This document shows positions 8,555 to 16,884 of a stretch of DNA of 64,000 nt, one piece after another. The first letter of the stretch is position 1. Each line of letters opens with the position of its first letter. The stretch spans positions 124,001-188,000 of the forward strand of contig JAVBVZ010000004.1 in the NCBI GenBank assembly GCA_036679405.1, in the 5' to 3' direction. The DNA is from JAEYKI01 sp036679405 (GTDB lineage Bacteria; Bacillota; Clostridia; Christensenellales; Christensenellaceae). Below the pieces are notes generated by a model, which was not told the DNA's origin, made no database searches, and worked only from the letters and a program-made list of their open reading frames with translations. A program made the position numbers and the translations under genes.

Positions 8555-9940
8555 ATGCAGAACGTTTTAACGCCGAAAGAAATTGTGGAACAGCTCGACA
8601 AATATATAATTGGGCAGGACAAGGCAAAACGTGCGGTAGCCATTGCGCTCAGGAACCGTTATCGCCGGAGCATGCTGCCTCCTGAGATGCAAGAAGAGAT
8701 TACACCTAAAAATATCATCATGGTAGGACCGACCGGTGTAGGGAAAACAGAGATTGCACGCAGGCTTTCTAAATTGATGGACGCTCCGTTTGTTAAAGTG
8801 GAAGCCACAAAATTTACAGAAGTGGGCTATGTCGGCCGCGATGTTGAATCTATGATTCGGGATTTGGTTGAAGCTTCCATACGGATGGTGAAATCCTCCA
8901 GATATGAATCTGTAAAGAAGCGTGCGGCAGAAAATGCCGAGCAGAGGCTGGTGGAATTGCTTTTGCCCCAGCAGAAAAACGAGCAAGCACAAAATCCGCT
9001 AAACCTTTTGTTTGGAACCCCCCAGCCGAGCGGCCAGCCTGCAGAAACGGACGAGGAAAAAAAGAAAAAACTTTCCCGCAGAGAACAGACTGTTAAGCTT
9101 TTAAAAGAGAAAAAGCTTGAGGAAAGCGTTGTTGAAGTTGAAGTTCAGGAAAACAGCAATCTGGGGCTGGAGCTTGCCGGTATGGGCGCGGACATTAATC
9201 TTGGCGACATGTTCTCAGGGCTGTTGCCCAAAAAAACAAAAAAGCGGAAAATGTCCGTTAGGGAAGCACGTGCAATATTGGAACAGGAAGAAGCGGAAAA
9301 GCTGATCGATATGGATGAAGTGACCCAGACGGCGATTGAGCGTGCGGAACAGCACGGTATTATCTTTTTGGATGAAATTGATAAGGTGGCGGGAAAATCC
9401 ATGAGTGCAGGTCCGGACGTTTCGCGGGAAGGTGTGCAGCGGGACATCCTGCCGATTGTGGAAGGGACTACGGTAGTTACCAAGTATGGGCCGGTAAAAA
9501 CGGACTATATATTGTTTATTGCCGCCGGCGCGTTCCATGTTTCCAAGATATCAGATTTGATTCCGGAACTGCAGGGCCGTTTCCCTATTAAAGTAGAGCT
9601 GGAAAATCTTACGACGGAAGATTTTAAAAAGATTTTGAGCCAACCGGAAAATGCAATCACAAAACAATATCAGGCGTTGCTGGGCGTGGAAGGCGTTAAG
9701 CTTGTTTTTAAAGAGGATGCACTGGATAAAATTGCGGAAGTTTCGCATATTATGAATGAGACTACTGAAAATATCGGCGCCCGGCGTCTGCACACTATTA
9801 TGGAAAATTTGCTGGATGACATTTCCTATCATGCGGGCGAGGTATCTCCTGAAGTAGAGGTTGTTGTCGACGCTAAATATGTGGATGAACATCTGAAGCA
9901 TAACGAAAAATATATGAACTTCAGCAAGTTCATTCTGTAA
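8555..9940 (+). CDS. hslU: HslU (ClpY) unfoldase ATPase
   Basis: 461 residues from ATG 8555, preceded by GAGGAGGTG. It carries the LDKYIIGQDKAKRAVAIALRNR N-terminal signature (seen in part), Walker A GPTGVGKTE near residue 57, a charged intermediate domain at about 110-250, Walker B IIFLDEIDKVAG, and a C-terminus ending in SKFIL, the hydrophobic tail that docks into HslV. It unfolds substrates and feeds them to HslV in the cytoplasm. An upstream in-frame start at 8510 lies inside hslV and lacks a ribosome site. In Bacillus codY follows; here rnjA does. Confidence 0.96.
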   Translation: MQNVLTPKEIVEQLDKYIIGQDKAKRAVAIALRNRYRRSMLPPEMQEEITPKNIIMVGPTGVGKTEIARRLSKLMDAPFVKVEATKFTEVGYVGRDVESMIRDLVEASIRMVKSSRYESVKKRAAENAEQRLVELLLPQQKNEQAQNPLNLLFGTPQPSGQPAETDEEKKKKLSRREQTVKLLKEKKLEESVVEVEVQENSNLGLELAGMGADINLGDMFSGLLPKKTKKRKMSVREARAILEQEEAEKLIDMDEVTQTAIERAEQHGIIFLDEIDKVAGKSMSAGPDVSREGVQRDILPIVEGTTVVTKYGPVKTDYILFIAAGAFHVSKISDLIPELQGRFPIKVELENLTTEDFKKILSQPENAITKQYQALLGVEGVKLVFKEDALDKIAEVSHIMNETTENIGARRLHTIMENLLDDISYHAGEVSPEVEVVVDAKYVDEHLKHNEKYMNFSKFIL

Positions 9941-9956
9941 AAAGAAATTAAACAGA

Positions 9957-9980
9957 TAACGCCGGAATCTTCCGGCGTTA
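9957..9980 (+). terminator. Hairpin after hslU, weak intrinsic terminator or attenuator
   Basis: A perfect 10-bp stem (TAACGCCGGA at 9957-9966 pairing with 9971-9980) with a 4-nt loop sits between hslU and rnjA. The tract after it, TTGTG, is only weakly T-rich, so it may stop only part of transcription or protect an mRNA end. Confidence 0.6.
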
Positions 9981-10025
9981 TTGTGCATGAAAAATATAAC
10001 AAAAATGAGAGAAGGATTGAAATAC

Positions 10026-11735
10026 TTGGAGAATCAAGGCAACAGAAAAAATAATAATAAACCAAAAACAAAGCGGCCTGCACCCAGCAGGTTAAAGATT
10101 ATACCGCTCGGCGGAATTGGGGAAATCGGGAAAAATCTTACGGTTTACGAGTATAACAATGATATTATTATCGTAGACTGCGGATTGATGTTCCCGACTG
10201 AAGAAATGCTGGGGGTAGACTATGTCATTCCGGATGTGAGCTACCTAATGAAAAATTTAAGCAAGGTTCGGGCAGTATTCTTGACGCACGGGCATGAAGA
10301 CCACATTGGGGCGATTCCTTATTTGGCCGACCGTTTCCGTGTTCCCATTTATGGTACGGCGCTGACCATTGCACTGGTAGAGGCAAAATTGGCCGAACAT
10401 CCAATAGACAAACCTGATTTACAGGTTGTGCAGGCCGACGATAAGATTTCTGCCGGATGTTTTACGGTAGAATTTATTCGGGTAAGCCACAGTATAGACG
10501 ATGCGGTTGGATTCGCAATAAAAACCCCTATGGGAGTGGTGGTTCATACAGGAGATTTTAAAATCGACTTAACGCCGGTGGGCGGAAAGGTTATTAATTT
10601 AAGCCGGTTTGCAGAACTCGGAAAAAACGGAGTGCTTGCACTTTTATCTGATAGTACAAATGCGGAACGTCCGGGATTCAATGTCTCGGAGAGCAACGTG
10701 GGAGAGACTTTTGTTCATTATTTCAAGCAGGCAAAGGGAAGGATCATCGTTGCAACTTTTGCATCCAATGTTCACCGTTTACAGCAGGTTATTGATGCGG
10801 CAAAAATTTATAACAAAAAAGTATGTCTTTCAGGCAGGAGTATGGTAAAGATTGTAAATGTCACCAGGGAACTTGGCTCGCTCAACCTGGACGACGATAT
10901 GCTTATCAACATTGAGGATATAAAGAATTATAAGGATAATCAAGTCGTCATTCTTTCTACCGGAAGCCAAGGAGAAACAATGTCCGGCTTGGTGCGCATG
11001 GCCATGGGACAGCATCCGCGCCTTTCGATCAAACAGGGGGATTTGGTGATACTATCTGCAACGCCTATACCTGGAAACGAGCGGTATGTGTATGACGTTA
11101 TCAATATGCTTTACCGCAAAGGGGCGACCGTGATTAATGATACTACCGACCGGGTGCATGTTTCGGGGCATGCCTGCGAAGAGGAACTGAAGCTTATGAT
11201 TTCTTTGGTGCGTCCCAAATATTTTATACCGGTGCACGGTGAATACAGGCATTTGTATAAACATGCGGCTTTAGCCGAAAAAATGGGAATTAAGAAGAAA
11301 AACATTTTTATTCCTGAAATAGGTATGGTTTTTCAATGTTCCAAAAGAAGTGCGGAGGCTTCGGAAACAGTTTCGTCCGGATCTGTTTTCATAGATGGAT
11401 TAGGTGTCGGCGATGTGGGCAATGTTGTTCTGCGCGACCGCAGGCAGCTTTCCTCCGACGGCCTTTATATTATTGTAGTGACCGTTTCAAAGGATAAGGG
11501 AGAGCTTCTGATGCCGCCGGATATTATTTCCCGTGGATTTGTTTATGTACGTGAGTCAGAGGACCTTCTTGAGAATTCGCGTATTATTGTTACGGATATT
11601 GTGGAAAAATGTTATAATAGCAATGCGAGTGACTGGAGTACGCTCAAAAACAGCATACGCAAGGATGTCGGGCATTATCTGTATAATCAGACAAAAAGAA
11701 ATCCGATGATTCTGCCGATTATTATTGAAATCTGA
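10026..11735 (+). CDS. rnjA: Ribonuclease J
   Basis: 569 residues from TTG 10026. It is a metallo-beta-lactamase/beta-CASP nuclease: LTHGHEDHIGAIPYL with the metal-binding HGHEDH near 88-93, HTGDFKID, LSDSTNAERPG, ATFASNVHRLQQ, and VSGHA before a C-terminal domain. RNase J degrades RNA 5' to 3' and cuts internally. I chose TTG because AGAAGGA lies about 9 nt upstream and the length then matches B. subtilis RNase J1 (555 aa); the ATGs at 9984 and 10005 have no ribosome site. The first 25 residues are basic and low-complexity. A ylbF-like gene follows 17 nt later. Confidence 0.94.
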   Translation: MENQGNRKNNNKPKTKRPAPSRLKIIPLGGIGEIGKNLTVYEYNNDIIIVDCGLMFPTEEMLGVDYVIPDVSYLMKNLSKVRAVFLTHGHEDHIGAIPYLADRFRVPIYGTALTIALVEAKLAEHPIDKPDLQVVQADDKISAGCFTVEFIRVSHSIDDAVGFAIKTPMGVVVHTGDFKIDLTPVGGKVINLSRFAELGKNGVLALLSDSTNAERPGFNVSESNVGETFVHYFKQAKGRIIVATFASNVHRLQQVIDAAKIYNKKVCLSGRSMVKIVNVTRELGSLNLDDDMLINIEDIKNYKDNQVVILSTGSQGETMSGLVRMAMGQHPRLSIKQGDLVILSATPIPGNERYVYDVINMLYRKGATVINDTTDRVHVSGHACEEELKLMISLVRPKYFIPVHGEYRHLYKHAALAEKMGIKKKNIFIPEIGMVFQCSKRSAEASETVSSGSVFIDGLGVGDVGNVVLRDRRQLSSDGLYIIVVTVSKDKGELLMPPDIISRGFVYVRESEDLLENSRIIVTDIVEKCYNSNASDWSTLKNSIRKDVGHYLYNQTKRNPMILPIIIEI

Positions 11736-11752
11736 TCAGGAGGAATTGCGCA

Positions 11753-12100
11753 GTGTATATTTACGACAAAGCCAATGAGCTGGCGGAGATGATTCGCACC
11801 AGTGATGAATATAAAATTTATAAGAGTTTAAAAGATGAACTGTATGCGGATGAGGGAAACAAAAAAATGCTTTCAGATTATAAAAAGCTGCAATTTGAGG
11901 CACAGGCAGTCTACCTGTCCGGCAAAGAAGTTTCGCCCGAGACAATGGACAAATTGAAAAAGCTGGGCGAAGTCTTGCAGTTCAATCCGAAAATCACGGA
12001 ATATTTTTCTGCCGAATATAAATTTAACACGCTGATTTCGGATATTTATAAGATCATTGGAGATGCTTGTGATATTGATATGGATTTCTTTAAGGAATAA
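11753..12100 (+). CDS. YlbF/YmcA-family protein
   Basis: 115 residues from GTG 11753 with an AGGAGG site. The all-helical, charged sequence, with a central PETMDKLKKLGEVLQFNPKI-like stretch and a C-terminal ISDIYKIIGDAC-D segment, matches the Com_YlbF family. In B. subtilis YlbF and YmcA form a complex with YaaT that guides RNase Y and affects competence and biofilm genes. Here it is directly downstream of RNase J in the same run of genes, which suggests an RNA-decay role. No ymcA or yaaT is seen in this window. Family assignment is good; the exact role is inferred. Confidence 0.8.
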   Translation: MYIYDKANELAEMIRTSDEYKIYKSLKDELYADEGNKKMLSDYKKLQFEAQAVYLSGKEVSPETMDKLKKLGEVLQFNPKITEYFSAEYKFNTLISDIYKIIGDACDIDMDFFKE

Positions 12101-12115
12101 AGGGAGAGAATCGAT

Positions 12116-13336
12116 TTGGCAAAGAAATTAACCAATGTATATATGAATCCCAAAGAGGAGCAGGGCGGCCGCCGTATTTTGATGGAAACGGAGGAAACTC
12201 CGAAAACAAAACAGCCTAAGCCGGCCAAATCCACAAAACAGGATCATGGCCATGGAGGATGGCGTTTTTTCAGACCTATTGTGATTACGGTGGTCAGTCT
12301 GGTTTTGGTGGTCGGGATGGTCGCCTACGGGTATAATTATCTGATGGGCAAATATTTTGCTCCGGTGGACGAAGCGAACTCTGCGCCGGTTGAAGTGACG
12401 ATTCCAAAAGCGGCTTCCCTTACAACGATTGCACAAATTCTTTATGATAACGACGTGATACGTGATAAAAATGTTTTCAAACTCTACACGGATTTTTCGG
12501 ACATGTCTTATAAGCTGAAAGCCGGAACCTATGAGTTGTCAAAAGATATGACGTTTGATGACATTATTTATACGTTAATGAAGGGAGAACCGGCTTCTCC
12601 GGTAACGGATATCACCCTGACTGAAGGAATGACCGTAGAAACAATGGCGCAAACCTTGGTGGATAAAGGGATTTATGAAAACGATACCCAATTTCTTGCC
12701 CTTTGTAAAGACGGGACGGATTTCAGCAATTATCCGTTTATAGAAGATGTAATCCAAAAAGAAGACGATCGTGCATATGCATTGGAAGGATATCTTTTCC
12801 CGGACACTTATCAAATTTATACAGACTCCAGCGAAGAAGTGGTCATACGGAAGCTGCTTGACCGGTTTGATCAGATTTTTACCAACGAGTACATCTCAAA
12901 AGCGGATGAATTGGGCTTTACGATTGACCAGGTGGTAACGCTTGCGTCCATCATTGAAAAAGAAGGGAAACCTAAAGATTTCAAAAAAATATCTGCCGTT
13001 TTACACAACAGATTGGCACAGGATATGCCGTTGCAATCGGATGCAACTCTCCAATATGCGACCGGGCTGAAAAAGCTGCTGTTTACAGATTCGGAAAAGG
13101 AAACGGATTCTCCATATAATACTTACCAGAATAAAGGGCTTCCCGTCGGGCCGATTTGTAATCCAAGCAAAAACGCCATCGAGGCGGCGCTGTTTCCAGA
13201 TGAACAGTATATGGAAGAAGGGTATCTGTATTTCTCTTTGACTACGCCTGAGAGCGGAGATCTTGTTTTTGCAAAGACATTGGAAGAGCATAACGAAAAC
13301 GTGGATAAGTGGTCGCCTTACTGGACGACAGAGTGA
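12116..13336 (+). CDS. mltG: Endolytic murein transglycosylase MltG (YceG-like)
   Basis: 406 residues from TTG 12116, preceded by AGGGAGAG. A cytoplasmic charged tail of about 57 residues is followed by one transmembrane helix (about 58-78), a LysM-like region, and the YceG catalytic domain with LASIIEKEG (catalytic Glu) and the LHNRLAQDMPLQSDAT segment. MltG cuts nascent glycan strands near the membrane and limits their length. The ATGs at 12143 and 12182 are alternative starts but have poorer ribosome sites. The neighbouring U32 gene is also found next to the mltG homologue yrrL in Bacillus. Confidence 0.92.
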   Translation: MAKKLTNVYMNPKEEQGGRRILMETEETPKTKQPKPAKSTKQDHGHGGWRFFRPIVITVVSLVLVVGMVAYGYNYLMGKYFAPVDEANSAPVEVTIPKAASLTTIAQILYDNDVIRDKNVFKLYTDFSDMSYKLKAGTYELSKDMTFDDIIYTLMKGEPASPVTDITLTEGMTVETMAQTLVDKGIYENDTQFLALCKDGTDFSNYPFIEDVIQKEDDRAYALEGYLFPDTYQIYTDSSEEVVIRKLLDRFDQIFTNEYISKADELGFTIDQVVTLASIIEKEGKPKDFKKISAVLHNRLAQDMPLQSDATLQYATGLKKLLFTDSEKETDSPYNTYQNKGLPVGPICNPSKNAIEAALFPDEQYMEEGYLYFSLTTPESGDLVFAKTLEEHNENVDKWSPYWTTE

Positions 13337-13342
13337 TTCTGT

Positions 13343-14551
13343 ATGAAAGTAGAACTGCTTGCCCCGGCCGGGAATTTTGAGTGCCTTCGCACGGCATATT
13401 ACTTTGGTGCAGATGCCGCATATATAGCGGGCGCAGAGTTTGGACTTCGCGCGTATGCGGCAAATTTTTCCCTTGAAGAAATCAGGCGTGCAGCGGCGTT
13501 TGCAAAAAAACAAAATAAGAGGCTTTATATTGCGGTGAATTCGGTTATTCCTGAAAACAAGATGGAGGACCTGACGCAATATCTCTTTTTTTTAGCAGAT
13601 GTGGGTGTAGACGCTGTTATTTTTGCGGATCCCGCCGTTTTGAAAATTGTACGTGATTTAAACATCCCGCTGCGTATGCATCTGAGCACCCAAGCCAACA
13701 CGTTTAATGCTATGAGCGCTGCTTTTTGGTATGAACTTGGCGTCGACCGTATCGTTTTATCGCGGGAACTGACCCTCAGGGATATTCGGGAGATTACAGC
13801 CAAAAAACCGGATGATCTTGAACTTGAATCCTTTGTGCATGGCGCTATGTGTGTTGCATATTCCGGCAGATGTCTTCTGAGTTCGGTAACTACCGGCCGC
13901 AGCGGCAACAAAGGGGAATGCGCGCAGCCTTGTCGATGGGAATATTATTTGTATGAAAAAGGATATGATGGGCAGTATTTTAAGATTACGGAAGATGAAA
14001 AAGGCACATATGTTCTGAATTCGAAGGATATGATGATGATAGAACATATACCGGAACTGATTGAAGCCGGAATATCTTCTTTTAAGATAGAAGGCAGGAT
14101 GAAATCTGTTTACTATGTTGCTTCGGCCGTGGGTGCTTACCGCCGGGCGATAGATGCCTATTTGCAGGATGCCAGCGATCAGAACCTTTTAGACGGGTTA
14201 AAAGAAGAGCTTACAAAATCTGCGACACGGCCCTTTTCAACCGGCTTTTATTATGGAAATCCCGGTCAGGATATCCTTCGTGACGAACCGCAAAGACGCT
14301 ATTCTTTTGTCGGTATTGTACTGGAAGATGCCAAAGACGGAACGGTTCTCGTAGAACAGCGCAACAAGTTTTTGCTGAAAGACGCGTTGGAAGTGCTCTC
14401 ACCTCATTTGAAAGACCTAAGTCTGATCGTGGATAAGATTATAAATGAAGACGGGCAGGAACAGTCAAGTGCGCCGCATCCGCAGCAGATTGTACAAATT
14501 CCGTGTGATTTTCCGCTAAAGAAGGGCGATATATTGAGGAAACTTATTTAA
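13343..14551 (+). CDS. Peptidase U32 family protein (TrhP/RlhA-like)
   Basis: 402 residues. The LLAPAGNFECLRTAYYFGADA start and the signature FVHGAMCVAYSGRC followed by NKGECAQPCRW are those of family U32. Proteins once called U32 peptidases include YrrN/YrrO (TrhP1/P2), which act in hydroxylation of tRNA uridine 34, and RlhA, which modifies 23S rRNA. The conserved cysteines (GRC, GEC, PCRW) fit Fe-S or metal binding. Position 7 nt after mltG matches the yrrL-yrrN-yrrO neighbourhood, which favours a tRNA-modification role over proteolysis. The long C-terminal barrel of larger members is not present. Confidence 0.85.
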   Translation: MKVELLAPAGNFECLRTAYYFGADAAYIAGAEFGLRAYAANFSLEEIRRAAAFAKKQNKRLYIAVNSVIPENKMEDLTQYLFFLADVGVDAVIFADPAVLKIVRDLNIPLRMHLSTQANTFNAMSAAFWYELGVDRIVLSRELTLRDIREITAKKPDDLELESFVHGAMCVAYSGRCLLSSVTTGRSGNKGECAQPCRWEYYLYEKGYDGQYFKITEDEKGTYVLNSKDMMMIEHIPELIEAGISSFKIEGRMKSVYYVASAVGAYRRAIDAYLQDASDQNLLDGLKEELTKSATRPFSTGFYYGNPGQDILRDEPQRRYSFVGIVLEDAKDGTVLVEQRNKFLLKDALEVLSPHLKDLSLIVDKIINEDGQEQSSAPHPQQIVQIPCDFPLKKGDILRKLI

Positions 14552-14638
14552 AACCGGCAGGGTATTGATTTTTCAGGTATACAAATAAATATTTAATTAT
14601 ATCTTTTAATCGAATAAAATATTTTTCGGAGGATTTAT

Positions 14639-15499
14639 ATGGTACTGTTCGGGCCTGCTGGCAATTCCGACCTTTTTTATAAAAACGGCAATAAACATAC
14701 TTATCAGGCACCCAAATGGATTCATGATATGGGGCTGACCGCTTTTGAATATTCGTTTGGACATGGCGTCCGCATGAAAGAAGAAACGGCAGCAAAGATC
14801 CGTGATGAAGCCCAAAAATACAATATCGCACTGAGCGTGCATGCACCGTATTACATCAATTTGGCAGCGGTGCATTCTTTTGAAAAAAATTTGTCGTATA
14901 TTGAGCAAAGCGTGGTAGCGGCTGAGATGCTGGGTGCAGACAGAGTGGTTATTCATCCGGGATCGCTTTCGCAGTTGGTGAGGGAAAAGGCTTTTGAAAA
15001 TGTTTTTGAATCTTTTTCAAAAATTATTAAAATATTGTCGGAAAAGGGGCATAATCAGATCCTATATTGTCCTGAGACCATGGGTAAAATAAACCAAATA
15101 GGAGATCTTGCCGAAATCGCGCAGCTCTGCAGTATTGATGAGAGGGTCTACCCTACGATTGATTTTGCACATCTGCATGCGCGTACGCAGGGCGGAATTT
15201 CCGGGAAAGATGATTTTGACTCAGTTATTTCCTTTTTGGAAAACAGGATCGGCAAAGAAAAGGTGCAGTATTTCCATGCGCATTTCAGCAAAATAGAATA
15301 TACGCATGCAGGAGAAAAGATGCACAGAACATTCGCGGAGGAAGAATACGGGCCGGATTTCGCGCCTTTGGCCGAGCTGTTGGTTGAAAAAGCCATGTCG
15401 CCCCGGATTATATGCGAATCTCGCGGAACACAGGATATCGATGCAAAAAAAATGATGGAGATTTATAATGAGGAACGAAAACGATTTACCGGGAGATGA
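14639..15499 (+). CDS. Deoxyribonuclease IV-like AP endonuclease (TIM barrel)
   Basis: 286 residues, the usual Nfo length. Metal-binding positions of endonuclease IV are mostly visible: SVHAPYY, VIHPGS, CPETMG, IDFAHLHAR, FHAHFSK, and CESRG. The segment matching D229-x-H231 of E. coli Nfo reads GEKMHRTF, so the histidine is kept but the aspartate is not obvious. Nfo cuts DNA 5' to abasic sites. The start is well supported by CGGAGG. An 88-nt AT-rich gap separates it from the U32 gene, and it overlaps the next gene by 32 nt. It belongs to the divergent COG0648 group, so another phosphodiesterase activity is possible. Confidence 0.82.
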   Translation: MVLFGPAGNSDLFYKNGNKHTYQAPKWIHDMGLTAFEYSFGHGVRMKEETAAKIRDEAQKYNIALSVHAPYYINLAAVHSFEKNLSYIEQSVVAAEMLGADRVVIHPGSLSQLVREKAFENVFESFSKIIKILSEKGHNQILYCPETMGKINQIGDLAEIAQLCSIDERVYPTIDFAHLHARTQGGISGKDDFDSVISFLENRIGKEKVQYFHAHFSKIEYTHAGEKMHRTFAEEEYGPDFAPLAELLVEKAMSPRIICESRGTQDIDAKKMMEIYNEERKRFTGR

Positions 15500-16181
15500 A
15501 GAAAGTGCTGTCAAGCGGCCGGATGAAATAGCAAAGCTTCGCCTGGCGGCGCACTTTACGCAAGAAGTATTACAGAATGTATTGCCTGTGATCAGGCCTG
15601 ATGTAAGTGAAATTGATATTGCAGATGAAATAGATTTTCAGATGAATAAGATGGGTCTTACACCTTCTTTTGATACGATTGTTGCCAGTGGAGAAAATGG
15701 CGCTCAGCCGCATGCGGTACCTTCCGATAGAAAACTGCGGTCGGGGGATATGATTACAATTGATCTTGGATGTAAATATGCCGGTTATTGCGGTGATATG
15801 ACCCGTACGTTCGCATTGGGGAATATTTCGGAAGATTATAAAAAAATTTATGAAATCGTAAAAAATGCTCAAATTGCTGGCGTTCAGGCAGTGGAGGATG
15901 GTATAATATGCAAGAATGTTGATGCCGTTTCACGCGGTATGATTCAACAAGCCGGTTTTGGGGAATATTTTGTTCATGGGACCGGACATGGAGTGGGCAC
16001 GCAGGTGCATGAATTTCCGCGTATCAATGCTTCCTCGAATACCGTACTGAAAAGACATATGGTGGTTACGGTGGAGCCGGGTATTTATATTAAAAATATC
16101 GGCGGCGTTCGGATCGAAGATACGGTTGTGGTTGGCGGCGGAAATTTTTATGATTTTACAAAAGAATTGATTATTTTATAA
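15468..16181 (+). CDS. M24-family metallopeptidase, catalytic domain only
   Basis: 237 residues. All five metal ligands of the pita-bread fold are visible: the two aspartates in TIDLGCKYAGYCGDMTRTF, the histidine in HGTGHGVGT, and the glutamates in VTVEPGIY and VRIEDTVV. Proline dipeptidases/Xaa-Pro aminopeptidases next to efp in Bacillota (such as YqhT, about 353 aa) carry an extra N-terminal creatinase domain of about 120 residues; it is missing, and the gene starts 32 nt inside the upstream nuclease gene. The KRPDEIAKLRLAA start matches the linker where the catalytic domain normally begins. It may act as a methionine or Xaa-Pro aminopeptidase. Confidence 0.85.
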   Translation: MRNENDLPGDEESAVKRPDEIAKLRLAAHFTQEVLQNVLPVIRPDVSEIDIADEIDFQMNKMGLTPSFDTIVASGENGAQPHAVPSDRKLRSGDMITIDLGCKYAGYCGDMTRTFALGNISEDYKKIYEIVKNAQIAGVQAVEDGIICKNVDAVSRGMIQQAGFGEYFVHGTGHGVGTQVHEFPRINASSNTVLKRHMVVTVEPGIYIKNIGGVRIEDTVVVGGGNFYDFTKELIIL

Positions 16182-16200
16182 ATCACGGGAGGAAAAGGTT

Positions 16201-16758
16201 ATGGTATCGGCAGGAGATTTTAAAAAGGGGCTGACTATCGAAATTGATGGACAGGTCTGGATGATTGTAGACTTTCAGCATGTAAAACCCGGAAAGGGTG
16301 CGGCTTTTGTTCGTACAAAGATCAAAAATGTACAGACGGGGAGCGTGCTTGAAAAATCATATAATCCTACGGAAAAATTTGAAAATGCCCATATAGAAAA
16401 AAAAGAAATGGAATATTTATATTCGGATGGTGAACTGTATTTTTTCATGGATACAGAAACGTATGAGCAGCTTCCCATGAATCTGGATAAGGTGGAAGAT
16501 GCGCTACCGTACATCAAAGAGAACATGACGGTGACCATGAAGTTCTTTAAAGGCGAAGCATTTTCTGTTGAACCGCCGAATTTTGTGGAGTTGGAGGTCG
16601 CGGAAACAGAGCCCGGGTTCAAGGGAGATACTGCAACGGCCGGGAACAAACCGGCAATCATGGAAACCGGGGCAAAAATCATGGTTCCGCTCTTTATCAA
16701 TACCGGCGACAAAATCCGCATCGATACGCGTACGGGCGACTATATGGAACGTGTGTAA
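16201..16758 (+). CDS. efp: Translation elongation factor P
   Basis: 185 residues, the normal length, with three OB-like domains. The N-terminal KOW-like domain has the KPGKGAAFVRTK loop with the lysine at its tip that is modified in some bacteria, and the C-terminal part has TGAKIMVPLFI and GDKIRIDTRTGDY. EF-P rescues ribosomes stalled on polyproline. A GGGAGGAAAAGG site precedes ATG 16201. An M24 peptidase gene lies 19 nt upstream, the usual efp neighbour in Bacillota. A terminator follows. Confidence 0.97.
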   Translation: MVSAGDFKKGLTIEIDGQVWMIVDFQHVKPGKGAAFVRTKIKNVQTGSVLEKSYNPTEKFENAHIEKKEMEYLYSDGELYFFMDTETYEQLPMNLDKVEDALPYIKENMTVTMKFFKGEAFSVEPPNFVELEVAETEPGFKGDTATAGNKPAIMETGAKIMVPLFINTGDKIRIDTRTGDYMERV

Positions 16759-16786
16759 ACTTGAAAATTAAGATTTGTGAAATGGA

Positions 16787-16829
16787 AAACGCCGGCTCCT
16801 GGCGGGAGCCGGTGTTTACATTTTGTTTG
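16787..16829 (+). terminator. Intrinsic terminator after efp
   Basis: A stem of about 14 bp (16787-16799 pairing with 16805-16817, core CCGGCTCC/GGAGCCGG, one G-T pair) with a 5-nt loop, followed by the T-rich ACATTTTGTTTG. It ends the efp transcript before the ftsK promoter. Confidence 0.8.
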
Positions 16830-16854
16830 TACAATTCATAAAAAGTGGTATAAT
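16827..16854 (+). promoter_or_regulatory. Sigma-A-type promoter for ftsK
   Basis: TTGTAC at 16827-16832, a 16-nt spacer, and a consensus TATAAT at 16849-16854. It lies between the efp terminator and ftsK (ATG 16885). Confidence 0.7.
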
Positions 16855-16884
16855 TAGACTAATGATTTTATTGGAGAACTTTTT

